The notes beneath the pieces are model-generated. The model was not told the origin of the DNA. It did not search any database and was given only the letters and a program-made list of their open reading frames with translations. A program made the position numbers and the translations under genes. Below, piece after piece: positions 14,872 through 21,249 of a DNA stretch of 26,666 nucleotides (its first letter is position 1; each line of letters opens with the position of its first letter). The stretch lies in the NCBI GenBank assembly GCA_011391855.1, contig JAABPT010000011.1, forward strand, positions 1 to 26,666. The letters run 5' to 3'. The DNA is from Burkholderiales bacterium. GTDB lineage: Bacteria > Pseudomonadota > Gammaproteobacteria > Burkholderiales > Burkholderiaceae_C.

Positions 14872-15183
14872 GGGACGGACGATGATCTCGTTCTTCACGG
14901 CCTTCACGCCTTCGGTCTTCCAGGCCAGGCTTTCGGCCACGGTGCGCTCTTCGCTGTTCTTGGCAAAGCCGGACAGCATGACCGTGCCATTCAGCGTCTC
15001 CACGCTGATGGAGGAGGCTGCGACGGTCTGGTTGTCGACCATGCGCCCCTTCACCGCGGTGGTGATGGCGGCGTCGTCGACGTAGGCGCCCACCGATTGT
15101 TGGTCGCGCGTGACGGCGCAGCCGGTGGCAGCCAGCAAGGCGGTGGCGGCCAGGGCGGCGGTGAGTGATTGGCGGATGTTCAT
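14869..15183 (-). CDS. BON-domain lipoprotein
   Basis: A 104-residue protein with an AGGAG site 8 nt before ATG 15183. A signal peptide with a lipobox-like LAATGC (lipid-anchored Cys22) is followed by one BON domain: DDAAITTAVKGRMVDN, ISVETLNGTVMLSGFAKN and AESLAWKTEGVKAVKNEI. BON proteins (OsmY-like) are small periplasmic or outer-membrane-attached proteins linked to osmotic and envelope stress and thought to bind phospholipid surfaces. OsmY itself has two BON domains and this has one. It is the last gene of a minus-strand series of envelope proteins; a hairpin at 15224-15247 separates it from the OmpA-like gene, so it probably has its own promoter. Confidence 0.9.
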   Translation of the reverse strand: MNIRQSLTAALAATALLAATGCAVTRDQQSVGAYVDDAAITTAVKGRMVDNQTVAASSISVETLNGTVMLSGFAKNSEERTVAESLAWKTEGVKAVKNEIIVRP

Positions 15184-15223
15184 GGTGGAGCTCCTGTCAG
15201 TTTGAAAAAGTGTTCATGGGTGC

Positions 15224-15247
15224 GGGTGGGGTTCGAGTCCCCCACCC
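15224..15247 (-). terminator. Terminator-like hairpin after the OmpA-like gene
   Basis: An 8-bp perfect stem (GGGTGGGG, 8-nt loop, CCCCACCC) lies 21 nt beyond the OmpA-family stop codon. A TTTTT run follows about 15 nt later on the minus strand. The loop GTTCGAGTC resembles a tRNA T-loop, but no tRNA surrounds it. Confidence 0.5.
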
Positions 15248-15267
15248 AACGGGCGCGCGTCGCGCTT

Positions 15268-16203
15268 TCAGCGCCGCTGCTTGACCGGCTGGTCGTTCTC
15301 GGCGATGTAGATCTCGACGCGGCGGTTGAGCGCGCGGTTGGTTGCGGTGGTGTTGTCGGCCACCGGATAGTCCTCGCCATAACCGACCGTCGTGGCGCGG
15401 CTGGCGGCCAGGCCCAGGCCTTCCAGGGCCCCGTCCACCGCGGCGGCGCGGCGGCGCGACAGCGAGGTGTTGGACTCCGCGGAACCGACGCTGTCGGTGT
15501 GGCCTTCGATGAGCACGCTGCGCGTGGGGTTCTGCTGCAGGAAGTCGGCCAGCTTGGCCAGCGAAGCCTGTGCGCCGGGCTTCACTTCAGCGCGGCCGGT
15601 CTCGAACAGCACGTCGCCCAGCGTCACCAGCATGCCGCGCTCGGTCTGCGTGGCCTGCAGATCGGCCAGTTGCTTCTGCAGTTGATCGGCCTGCTGGCGT
15701 GCGTCGGCGGCGCCGGCCTGGGCCGCCAGGGTGCGGGCTTCGGCGCCGGTGGCACGCTGCTCGGCGTTGGCCGTCTGTTGCTGCGCGATGCTGCTCTGCG
15801 CCTGGGCGGCGCGGGTGTCGGCCTGGGCGCGCTTGGCCTGGGCGGCCAGCATCTCGGAGCGGGCACGCTCACGGTCGGCTTCGGCGCCGGCAATGGCGAC
15901 GTCGTTGCCCTTGGCCTTGGCGATCGCCATCGCCGTCTTCGCCTGCTGGTTGGCCACGTAAGCGGCGCTGCGGATCTCGTCGACCGACTCGCCCTTGTCC
16001 TGCAACTGGTTGGCGCGGTTCAGCGAAGTCGTGGCCTTTTTCAGTTCCAGCGGGGCGTGGGTGAGCACGGCGGGGTCGAGTTCGGCCTGGCGCAGCGTGC
16101 TGCGCGCTTCGACCAGCGCCGCCGGCGGCGGCTGCGAAGTGGCGCAGGCGCCAAGGATCAGGCTGCTCAGCACGGCGCCGGCGATCAGGGTGCGGTTCAT
16201 CAT
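15268..16203 (-). CDS. OmpA-family lipoprotein with N-terminal DUF4398 region
   Basis: A 311-residue protein starting at ATG 16203 (MMNRTLIAG). The GGAG at 6 nt spacing decides against the ATG further upstream at 16215. The lipobox LILGAC gives lipidated Cys20. Residues about 25-110 resemble DUF4398 (LVEARSTLRQAE, APLELKKATTSLNRAN). A long Ala/Gln-rich coiled coil follows (about 110-190). The C-terminal OmpA peptidoglycan-binding domain has GDVLFETGRAEVKPGA, IEGHTDSVGSAESNTSLSRR and NRALNRRVEIYI. The protein would link the outer membrane to peptidoglycan through an extended coiled arm. The neighbouring DUF4398 lipoprotein is a shorter relative of its N-terminal half. The arrangement suggests an envelope-integrity role; stress regulation is inference. 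Confidence 0.92.
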   Translation of the reverse strand: MMNRTLIAGAVLSSLILGACATSQPPPAALVEARSTLRQAELDPAVLTHAPLELKKATTSLNRANQLQDKGESVDEIRSAAYVANQQAKTAMAIAKAKGNDVAIAGAEADRERARSEMLAAQAKRAQADTRAAQAQSSIAQQQTANAEQRATGAEARTLAAQAGAADARQQADQLQKQLADLQATQTERGMLVTLGDVLFETGRAEVKPGAQASLAKLADFLQQNPTRSVLIEGHTDSVGSAESNTSLSRRRAAAVDGALEGLGLAASRATTVGYGEDYPVADNTTATNRALNRRVEIYIAENDQPVKQRR

Positions 16204-16314
16204 AGAAATCTCCATTAAACGGGGTGGTGCCAGCGGGCGCGGGGGGCCGCCGCCGGGCTGCTTGCATTCATGCGCAACGCGGTCACGGCTGTGCCTTCGC
16301 GCGGTGCACGCCGG

Positions 16315-16335
16315 GGGTCGCCCTCGGGGCGGCCC
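16315..16335 (-). terminator. Hairpin just after the DUF4398 lipoprotein gene
   Basis: A 9-bp stem with one G-U pair (GGGTCGCCC, loop TCG, GGGCGGCCC) begins 8 nt beyond the stop codon. No T run follows. It may attenuate rather than fully stop transcription into the OmpA-like gene. Confidence 0.4.
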
Positions 16336-16342
16336 GGGTGTC

Positions 16343-16723
16343 TCACGGGCGCGCCATTTCCGTGCGCAGCATGCGAATGCCTTCGCGAACTTCCGCCAGC
16401 GCGCGGTCGGAGCGCACCGAGCGCGACTGCGCCTCGGCCAGCGTGGCGTCGGCGTCGGCTTCGACGGCCAGACGTCGCGCCAGGTCGTAGTCTTCCTTGG
16501 CAAAGGCGGCATTGGCGCGCGTGATCTTGTCGCGCGCCGCGGCCAGCTCGACCGGGGCCTCGGCAGCGGCAGGGCCGCTGGCGCGCTCCACGGATGCGCG
16601 TCCGACGGCGATCTCGGCCGTGGGCGGCGGTGTGCTGGCGCAAGCGCCCAGCAGGGCCAGCGCCGCCACTGCGAGCGGGGCGGTCAGCAGCCATTGGCGG
16701 GGGGTGCGGGTGGTATTTGTCAT
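16343..16723 (-). CDS. DUF4398 lipoprotein
   Basis: A 126-residue protein starting at ATG 16723 (MTNTTRTPRQ), with GGAG about 5 nt upstream. It has a signal peptide with lipobox LLGAC (Cys28) and a mostly helical Ala-rich mature part. That part includes PVELAAARDKITRANAAFAK and LARRLAVEADADATLAEAQS, the DUF4398 pattern. The function of the family is not established; members are found next to OmpA-like genes, as here. Similarity of the first half to the N-terminus of the adjacent OmpA-family protein (both start the mature part C-A-(S/T) then PPP, then helical repeats) suggests the two arose by tandem duplication or that this is the free version of the same module. Confidence 0.88.
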   Translation of the reverse strand: MTNTTRTPRQWLLTAPLAVAALALLGACASTPPPTAEIAVGRASVERASGPAAAEAPVELAAARDKITRANAAFAKEDYDLARRLAVEADADATLAEAQSRSVRSDRALAEVREGIRMLRTEMARP

Positions 16724-16839
16724 GGTTTCTCCATCTCGTGGTGGTGTGTCGTGAAGGGCGTCGTGAAGGGCGCGCCGGGCGCGCCGGGGGCGTAGGGCCC
16801 GCGCCGCGCGGAATTGCTGGGATCAATGTCGGTGGTGCG

Positions 16840-16866
16840 GTGCCCGGCCACCATCGGGCCGGGCAC
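16840..16866 (-). terminator. Terminator-like hairpin after the DUF883-like gene
   Basis: A perfect 10-bp stem (GTGCCCGGCC, 7-nt loop, GGCCGGGCAC) lies 58 nt beyond the stop codon of the gene at 16925-17206. It is a very stable stem but has no T run on the minus strand. Confidence 0.45.
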
Positions 16867-16924
16867 GGCACGCGCTGTGCAACGGCGCCTGCAGCGGCGT
16901 CAGGAGCGTGTGCCGGGTGCGGCT

Positions 16925-17206
16925 TCAGGAGTGCCCGCGCGAACGGCCGGCCAGCACCAGCAGCCCCATCAGCACGACGCCGGCGGCGGCAGCAAAGAGC
17001 ACCGACTTCACCGGTTCCTGCCGGATGTAGCCCACCGTGCTGTCGGAAGCGTGCACGGCGCTCGTGCGCAGCTGCTGCGACCGTTCGCGCACGGCGTCCA
17101 TGCCGCGATGCGCCAGCGTGCTGGCCTGTTCGCCGGCGCGGTCGAGCAGGCGGTCGGAAGCTTCGGAGATCGGGCTGGTCAAGTTGGAGATCGTGTGCGT
17201 GTTCAT
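16925..17206 (-). CDS. DUF883/ElaB-YqjD-like small membrane protein
   Basis: A 93-residue protein with an AAGGA site 7 nt before ATG 17206. A soluble helical N-terminal part (SEASDRLLDRAGEQASTLAH, then RERSQQLRTS) is followed by YIRQEPVKSVLFAAAAGVV, where a C-terminal transmembrane helix begins, and ends in a basic tail (AGRSRGHS). This layout matches the DUF883 family, whose E. coli members YqjD and ElaB are tail-anchored inner-membrane proteins that associate with ribosomes in stationary phase. The match to the family C-terminal signature is partial, so the exact family name is less certain than the topology. It sits between the DUF1328 and DUF4398 genes on the same strand. Confidence 0.78.
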   Translation of the reverse strand: MNTHTISNLTSPISEASDRLLDRAGEQASTLAHRGMDAVRERSQQLRTSAVHASDSTVGYIRQEPVKSVLFAAAAGVVLMGLLVLAGRSRGHS

Positions 17207-17289
17207 GGTGTTTCCTTGGATTGAGGGGTGGGGGATGGCGTCGCCGCCTGCGGTGCGGCGGTGCGGCGCTGGGTCACGGAGGGGTGCGC

Positions 17290-17454
17290 TCAGCCCTTGC
17301 GTATGACGCCGAACAGGAAGCTGGCCACGGCCAGGATCAGGAAGACGACGAACAAGACCTTGGCGATGCCCACGGCGCCGGCGGCGATGCCGCCGAAGCC
17401 GAACAGCGCGGCGATCAGAGCGATGACGAGGAAGACGACGGCGTAATGCAGCAT
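17290..17454 (-). CDS. DUF1328 small membrane protein (YtjA family)
   Basis: A 54-residue gene, with an AGGAG site 6 nt before ATG 17454. The protein begins MLHYAVVFLVIALIAALFGF, continues GGIAAGAVGIAKVLFVVFLI and ends SFLFGVIRKG. Two transmembrane helices are joined by a Gly/Ala-rich turn with the GGIA..A.GIAK signature typical of DUF1328. The function of the family is unknown; members are common in Proteobacteria and often lie near envelope-stress genes. The 176-bp leader upstream contains a perfect 13-bp palindrome and a GTAGGAC motif, and the histidine kinase gene precedes it on the same strand. Confidence 0.9.
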   Translation of the reverse strand: MLHYAVVFLVIALIAALFGFGGIAAGAVGIAKVLFVVFLILAVASFLFGVIRKG

Positions 17455-17504
17455 GGCGGGCTCCTGGGGTACCGGGCGGGAAATCCTCCCGGTCGCGCGG
17501 CCCG

Positions 17505-17517
17505 GTTGAAATTCAAC
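17505..17517. promoter_or_regulatory. Perfect palindrome GTTGAAATTCAAC upstream of the DUF1328 gene
   Basis: A 13-bp perfect dyad centred about 57 bp before the DUF1328 start codon, AT-rich within a GC-rich leader. A further imperfect hairpin (ACCGGG at 17471-17476 pairing with CCCGGT at 17488-17493) lies between it and the ribosome-binding site. It could be an operator; the binding protein is unknown. Confidence 0.4.
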
Positions 17518-17611
17518 GCGCCGCAGCGGACCACACCAGTGTCGTCAGGCCGGTGCCGGGCGAACATCGGCGGCCTGCCCGTGCCGCTGTGGGGCGACGG
17601 CGCGCCCCCGT

Positions 17612-17618
17612 GTAGGAC
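17612..17618 (-). promoter_or_regulatory. GTAGGAC motif upstream of the DUF1328 gene
   Basis: One copy of a 7-bp motif also found at 20233, 20282 and 20672. It lies about 160 bp before the DUF1328 start, in the gap after the histidine kinase stop codon. Proposed regulatory box, by recurrence only. Confidence 0.3.
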
Positions 17619-17630
17619 ACCACCCCGGCG

Positions 17631-18992
17631 CTATGCCGCCGGCCGGGGCGACTCGGGCAGCGTCACCGTCAGCTTCGTGCCCTGGCCGGGCGCCGACACC
17701 ACGCTCAGCCGGCCGCCCTCGGCCTCGACGCGGAAGCGCATGCCCACCAGGCCGTAGGCCGAGTGCGGCGGCACGGCCGTGTCGAAGCCGACGCCGTCGT
17801 CGCGCACCGAGATCTCGACCTGGCCGTCGCGCGACGCCAGCGCCAGCCACACATGGCGCGCCTTGGCATGTTTGCTGATATTGGTGATGGCCTCCTGCAC
17901 CAGCCGGTAGACCATCAGTTCGGCGGTGGGGTCCAGCGCCACGGGCTGCAGCGCGCATTCCACTTCCGCGCCCGAGCGTTCGGCAAATTCGCGCGCCAGG
18001 ATCTCCAGTGTCGCCACCAGCCCCAGGTTGCCCAGCGTCGAAGGCCGCAGGTCTTCGATGATGCTGCGGCCCAGTGCGATGCTGGCGTTGAGCGTCTCCA
18101 CCAGGTGCGCCAGCCGCTCCAGCGCCTCGGGCGCGGTGCCGCCCAGGCGCGAACGGATGCGCGCAGCGTCGAGCTTGGCCGAAGTGAGCAGCGCGCCGAG
18201 TTCGTCGTGCAGGTTGCGCGCCAACCGGTGGCGTTCGTCCTCGCGCGCGGTCTGCAGGTGGTGGGTGAGCTCGGTCAGCTCGGCCGTGCGGCGCCGCACC
18301 TCGATCTCGAGCCGGTCGCGTTCGGCCTGCACGCTGCGCTTCAGCGTCAGCTGCTCGCGTTTGAGCGCGCTGGTCTGGCGCAGGTACAGCCACAGCGCCA
18401 GCAGGCTGACCGCGCTCAGCGCGGCCACGCCGATGCGGCTCAAGCTCAGCGTCTGGTACAGGTCGTTGCGGCCGGCGGCGACACGGCCGTCCTCCAGCGC
18501 CAGCAGTTCGCTGGCCAGCCGGCGGATGGCGTTCATCTGCTCACGGCCGATATCGCTGGGGGCGATGTCGCCGGGCGCCACGCTGCCCGCCGCGGCGCGT
18601 GTGCCGATGGCCATGGCCAGTTGCGACAGCTTGGCCGTGGTCAGCGTGTGCAGCTTGTTCAGCACTGCGGCCGGCTCGGGCTGGCCGGCGTAGTAGCGGT
18701 CCAGCACGCCGAAGGCCGTGTCGATGTCGGCCAGCGCCTTCTGGTAGGGCTGCAGGTGTTCGGTGCGGCCGGTGAGCAGGTAGCCGCGCTGGCCGGTCTC
18801 GGCGTCCAGGATGCTCTGCTGCAGGCCCTGCACGCCGCCGCGCGCGGTGGCCATGGCGCCGAGTTCGTCGAGCGTGTCCACCGACTGCCAGTACGAGCTC
18901 TCGCTGATGAACAGCATGGCCAGCGCCGCGGCGCAGGCCAGGGGAAAGACGAGGGTGCGGCGGCCGAGCAGCGCAACCAGATCCATCTTCAA
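17631..18992 (-). CDS. CHASE3-domain sensor histidine kinase (NarX/LuxR-system type)
   Basis: A 453-residue protein beginning MKMDLVALLG at 18992; the second Met at 18986 is possible. It has a first transmembrane helix (about 13-30), a periplasmic CHASE3-like region (about 33-180, with LQQSILDAETGQRGYLLTG typical of CHASE3) and a second helix (about 187-204). A coiled coil (about 205-250) leads into a HisKA_3 dimerisation domain with phospho-acceptor His262 in RHRLARNLHDELG. The HATPase domain has N-box EAITNISKHA (about 368-377), DDGVGFD (398-404) and GLVGMRFRVEAEGG. This type of kinase phosphorylates NarL/LuxR-family regulators, and one is encoded divergently 50 bp away, so the two form a likely pair. 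The signal is unknown. CHASE3 sits in the N-terminal sensing region rather than PAS or HAMP. Confidence 0.92.
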   Translation of the reverse strand: MKMDLVALLGRRTLVFPLACAAALAMLFISESSYWQSVDTLDELGAMATARGGVQGLQQSILDAETGQRGYLLTGRTEHLQPYQKALADIDTAFGVLDRYYAGQPEPAAVLNKLHTLTTAKLSQLAMAIGTRAAAGSVAPGDIAPSDIGREQMNAIRRLASELLALEDGRVAAGRNDLYQTLSLSRIGVAALSAVSLLALWLYLRQTSALKREQLTLKRSVQAERDRLEIEVRRRTAELTELTHHLQTAREDERHRLARNLHDELGALLTSAKLDAARIRSRLGGTAPEALERLAHLVETLNASIALGRSIIEDLRPSTLGNLGLVATLEILAREFAERSGAEVECALQPVALDPTAELMVYRLVQEAITNISKHAKARHVWLALASRDGQVEISVRDDGVGFDTAVPPHSAYGLVGMRFRVEAEGGRLSVVSAPGQGTKLTVTLPESPRPAA

Positions 18993-19042
18993 CTCCAGGC
19001 AGCAAACATGGGATCATGCGCCATGGAGCGCCGCCACCGAAC

Positions 19043-19675
19043 ATGATCCGCATCGCCATCGTCGACGACCACGCCATGGTGCGTGCCGGGCTGCGGCAGT
19101 TCTTTGCCGACCAGGCCGACTTCGAGGTCGTCGCCGAGGCCGCCAACGGCCGCGACGCGCTGGACATCGTGCGGCGGGGCGGCGTCGACGTGGTGGTGAT
19201 GGACATCTCCATGCCCGGCCAGAGCGGGGTCGACGCCCTGGCGGCGATCCGCGCCCGCACGCCCGAGCTGCCGGTGCTGATCTTGAGCGGCTTCGCCGAG
19301 GAGCATTACGCCACCACGCTGCTGCGCCAGGGCGCCAGCGGCTACCTCAACAAGGACTGCGACCCGGAGGAGATTGTCAAGGCGATCCGCACCGTGGCGC
19401 GCGGGCGCAAGTACATCACCGCCGGTGTGGCCGAGCGGCTGGCCGAGGGACTGGGCGGCGGCGGCGACAAGCCGGCGCACGAGCAGTTGTCGGAGCGCGA
19501 GCTGCAGGTCTTCCTGCGCCTGGCGCAGGGCGAGACCATCGGCCACATGGCCGAAAGCCTGTCGCTGAGCGTGAAGACCGTCAGCACCTACCGCACGCGC
19601 GTGATGGAGAAGATGGGCCTGGCGTCGAACAGCGACCTCACCTATTACGCGTTGAAGCACGGCCTGATTCAATAG
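19043..19675 (+). CDS. NarL/LuxR-family response regulator
   Basis: A 210-residue protein starting at ATG 19043 (MIRIAIVDDH). An upstream ATG at 19016 adds nine residues that family members lack. Receiver domain (1-120): Asp8-Asp9, phospho-acceptor Asp54 in VVVMDISMPG, Lys104 in YLNKDCDPEE. Output domain (about 145-205): LSERELQVFLRLAQGETIGH, SLSVKTVSTYRTRVMEKM, the GerE helix-turn-helix. It is a DNA-binding transcription factor probably phosphorylated by the divergent histidine kinase. Candidate targets are the GTAGGAC sites near the small envelope genes (inference). It ends 33 bp from the convergent receiver-only gene. Confidence 0.94.
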   Translation: MIRIAIVDDHAMVRAGLRQFFADQADFEVVAEAANGRDALDIVRRGGVDVVVMDISMPGQSGVDALAAIRARTPELPVLILSGFAEEHYATTLLRQGASGYLNKDCDPEEIVKAIRTVARGRKYITAGVAERLAEGLGGGGDKPAHEQLSERELQVFLRLAQGETIGHMAESLSLSVKTVSTYRTRVMEKMGLASNSDLTYYALKHGLIQ

Positions 19676-19708
19676 CTCCAGCAGCCCTCGCAGCCCCGGC
19701 GTCGCCAT

Positions 19709-20113
19709 TCAGGGCGGCGCGGCCGGGCGGTCGTTGCCGGCCGCCAGTTGCTCGCAGTACAGCACCAGCGCGTCGATCTCGTTCGACTTGTCGAACACCC
19801 GGTCGGCGCCCAGCGCCAGGCAGGTGCGGCGCATGTCGGGGGTGGCGAAATTGCTCAGCACCACCAGGCGGTAGTGCGGATGCAGCGCCTGCGTCGCGCG
19901 CAGCACGCCCAGGCCCGAACCGATCTTGAGGAACAGGTCGACGATCACCAGGTCGACCTGCCGGCCGGGTTCGCCCAGCCAGCGCAGGGCCGTGGCTTCG
20001 TCCGCGGCCGTGCCGACCACGCGCACCGGCACCAGTTCCTCGAGCGTGGCGATCAGGTTCTCGCGGATGACGGGGCTGTCTTCGACGATGTAGGTGTGGA
20101 GCGGCGCAGGCAT
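19709..20113 (-). CDS. Stand-alone receiver-domain response regulator
   Basis: A 134-residue protein taken from ATG 20113 (MPAPLHTYIVED); the frame is open to an ATG at 20194, but the extra 27 residues look non-coding. No clear ribosome-binding site supports either start. The receiver residues are Glu11-Asp12, phospho-acceptor Asp59 in VIVDLFLKIGSG, Ser87 in VVLSNFATPD and Lys109 in VFDKSNEIDA. There is no output domain, only a short tail (GNDRPAAPP). Such proteins act as phosphate sinks, relay intermediates or by protein contact. It is convergent with the NarL-type regulator and may compete for phosphate from the CHASE3 kinase (inference). Confidence 0.85.
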   Translation of the reverse strand: MPAPLHTYIVEDSPVIRENLIATLEELVPVRVVGTAADEATALRWLGEPGRQVDLVIVDLFLKIGSGLGVLRATQALHPHYRLVVLSNFATPDMRRTCLALGADRVFDKSNEIDALVLYCEQLAAGNDRPAAPP

Positions 20114-20232
20114 GGACGGCTGGGGAGCGGTGGAGCGGGCCCCGCGGGCGGAAATGCGTTGGCGGCCGTGAGAGCCGTTTGAGTGTGCCTGCAAACGAAG
20201 CGCCGGGCTCTCGGCGGTTGCCGCCGCTCGCG

Positions 20233-20248
20233 GTAGGACGCCGCCTAC
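20233..20248 (+). promoter_or_regulatory. GTAGGAC palindromic box, copy 1, upstream of the DUF3185 gene
   Basis: GTAGG-ACGCCG-CCTAC is a 5-bp inverted repeat with a 6-bp spacer. It lies about 160-170 bp before the DUF3185 start, and a second near-copy begins 49 bp later. The spacing and recurrence suggest a dimeric regulator site. Confidence 0.4.
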
Positions 20249-20281
20249 GGGGCCCGGCCGACGGGGGGGCGCCCGCAGCGC

Positions 20282-20297
20282 GTAGGACGACGCTTAC
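20282..20297 (+). promoter_or_regulatory. GTAGGAC palindromic box, copy 2, upstream of the DUF3185 gene
   Basis: GTAGG-ACGACG-CTTAC repeats the first box with one mismatch in the second arm. It lies about 110-125 bp before the DUF3185 start codon. The rest of the 291-bp gap between the receiver gene and the DUF3185 gene holds no gene I can support. Confidence 0.4.
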
Positions 20298-20404
20298 CGC
20301 CAGTCGCGGCGCCCTCCTCTGTGCGTGCCGCCGTGGACGCTGCATGCTCGGTTCCAGCGGATGGGCGAATGCCCGACGCCCCCCTTCGAACCGGAGTCAA
20401 GAAC

Positions 20405-20626
20405 ATGAACGCCATCAAACTGACCGCCCTCGCACTGATCGTCGCTGGAGTCCTGGGCCTGGCCTACGGCAGCTTCAGCTTCACGCGCGAGACACACCAG
20501 GCCCAGATCGGATCGCTCTCGCTTTCGGTGCAGGAGAAGGAAACGGTGAATGTGCCGCTGTGGGCAGGTATCGGCGCCATCGTGGCCGGCGCCGCACTGC
20601 TGCTGCTGGGCGGCAAGTCGCGCTAG
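20405..20626 (+). CDS. DUF3185 small membrane protein
   Basis: A 73-residue protein with GGAG 8 nt before ATG 20405 (MNAIKLTALALIVAGVLGL). Two transmembrane helices (about 5-24 and 51-67, the second in VPLWAGIGAIVAGAALLLLG) flank a short polar loop (TRETHQAQIGSLSLSVQEKE). The loop and the second helix match the DUF3185 pattern. The function of this small family is unknown. It is expected in the inner membrane with both termini on the same side. Two GTAGGAC boxes upstream and proximity to the two-component genes suggest stress control. Confidence 0.85.
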   Translation: MNAIKLTALALIVAGVLGLAYGSFSFTRETHQAQIGSLSLSVQEKETVNVPLWAGIGAIVAGAALLLLGGKSR

Positions 20627-20671
20627 TCACAGTTCGCCCGGTTTCGAGCAGCGCTTGCGTCACGGCCTGCC

Positions 20672-20678
20672 GTCCTAC
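20672..20678 (-). promoter_or_regulatory. GTAGGAC motif (inverted) upstream of the secreted basic protein gene
   Basis: GTCCTAC on the plus strand, the reverse complement of the motif at 20233 and 20282. It lies about 100 bp before the start at 20778. The second palindrome arm is not conserved here. Confidence 0.3.
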
Positions 20679-20740
20679 CCGAATGCGGAATTCACGCCGA
20701 TGGTGCTGGGCGCTCGCCGCGCCCACCGTCGAGCCAACCG

Positions 20741-20768
20741 CATCCAGCAAAAAGCATCCAGCAAAAAG
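20741..20768 (+). repeat. 14-bp tandem duplication at the ribosome-binding site
   Basis: Two exact copies of CATCCAGCAAAAAG end 9 bp before the start codon of the gene at 20778. Only the second copy forms the AAGGA ribosome-binding site, since the first is followed by C. Confidence 0.8.
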
Positions 20769-20777
20769 GAATACGCG

Positions 20778-21209
20778 ATGAAGACCCTGGCCCTGATCAC
20801 ACTGGCCGCCGCAGCGCTGCTGCCGGCGCATGCCACCACGAATATCGGCGTCTCGATCGGCATCAACGCGCCGGGACATTACGGCCGCATCGACATCGAC
20901 AACTACCCGCAGCCGCGGCTGTATGCGCTGCAGCCCATCGTGATCGCACCGTCGCCCGTCGCCGTCTACCAGCGGCCGATCTATATGTACGTGCCGCAGG
21001 CGCACCAGACGAACTGGGGCCGCTACTGCAACAGCTACCGCGCCTGCGGACAGCCGGTGTACTTCGTGCAGGAAGCCTGGGTCCGCGACGAATATCGCCG
21101 CGAGAGCGACGAGCGACGCCACGGCAAGAAGGCCAAGGGTCGTGACCATCACGACGGCAATGGCCACGACCGCGGTCGCGGCAAGGGCCAAGGCAAGCAC
21201 GGCGACTGA
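20778..21209 (+). CDS. Secreted protein with a His/Asp/Lys-rich tail, unknown function
   Basis: A 143-residue protein from ATG 20778 with a strong AAAAAGGA site. It has a signal peptide (MKTLALITLAAAALLPAHA) and a mature part rich in Tyr and Pro (GRIDIDNYPQPRLYALQPI, VYQRPIYMYVPQ) with two cysteines (RYCNSYRACGQPVYFVQ) that could form a disulfide. The highly charged C-terminus (KKAKGRDHHDGNGHDRGRGK) might bind metal or be disordered. Related short secreted proteins occur in Burkholderiales genomes, to my knowledge without an assigned function. No domain was recognised. It follows the DUF3185 gene by 151 bp on the same strand and converges with the M48 protease gene. Confidence 0.75.
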   Translation: MKTLALITLAAAALLPAHATTNIGVSIGINAPGHYGRIDIDNYPQPRLYALQPIVIAPSPVAVYQRPIYMYVPQAHQTNWGRYCNSYRACGQPVYFVQEAWVRDEYRRESDERRHGKKAKGRDHHDGNGHDRGRGKGQGKHGD

Positions 21210-21249
21210 TCGCCGCGCTCTGCGGCCCGGGCGCGCTCCGGGCGCGTTG

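Noticed and set aside
15224..15250. tRNA T-arm look-alike (stem with loop GTTCGAGTC)
   Set aside because: No D-arm, anticodon arm or acceptor stem surrounds it; it fits better as a terminator hairpin of the OmpA-like gene.
19016..19042. Nine-residue N-terminal extension of the NarL-type regulator
   Set aside because: Receiver domains of this family start directly with M-I-R-I-A-I-V-D-D-H, as from 19043.
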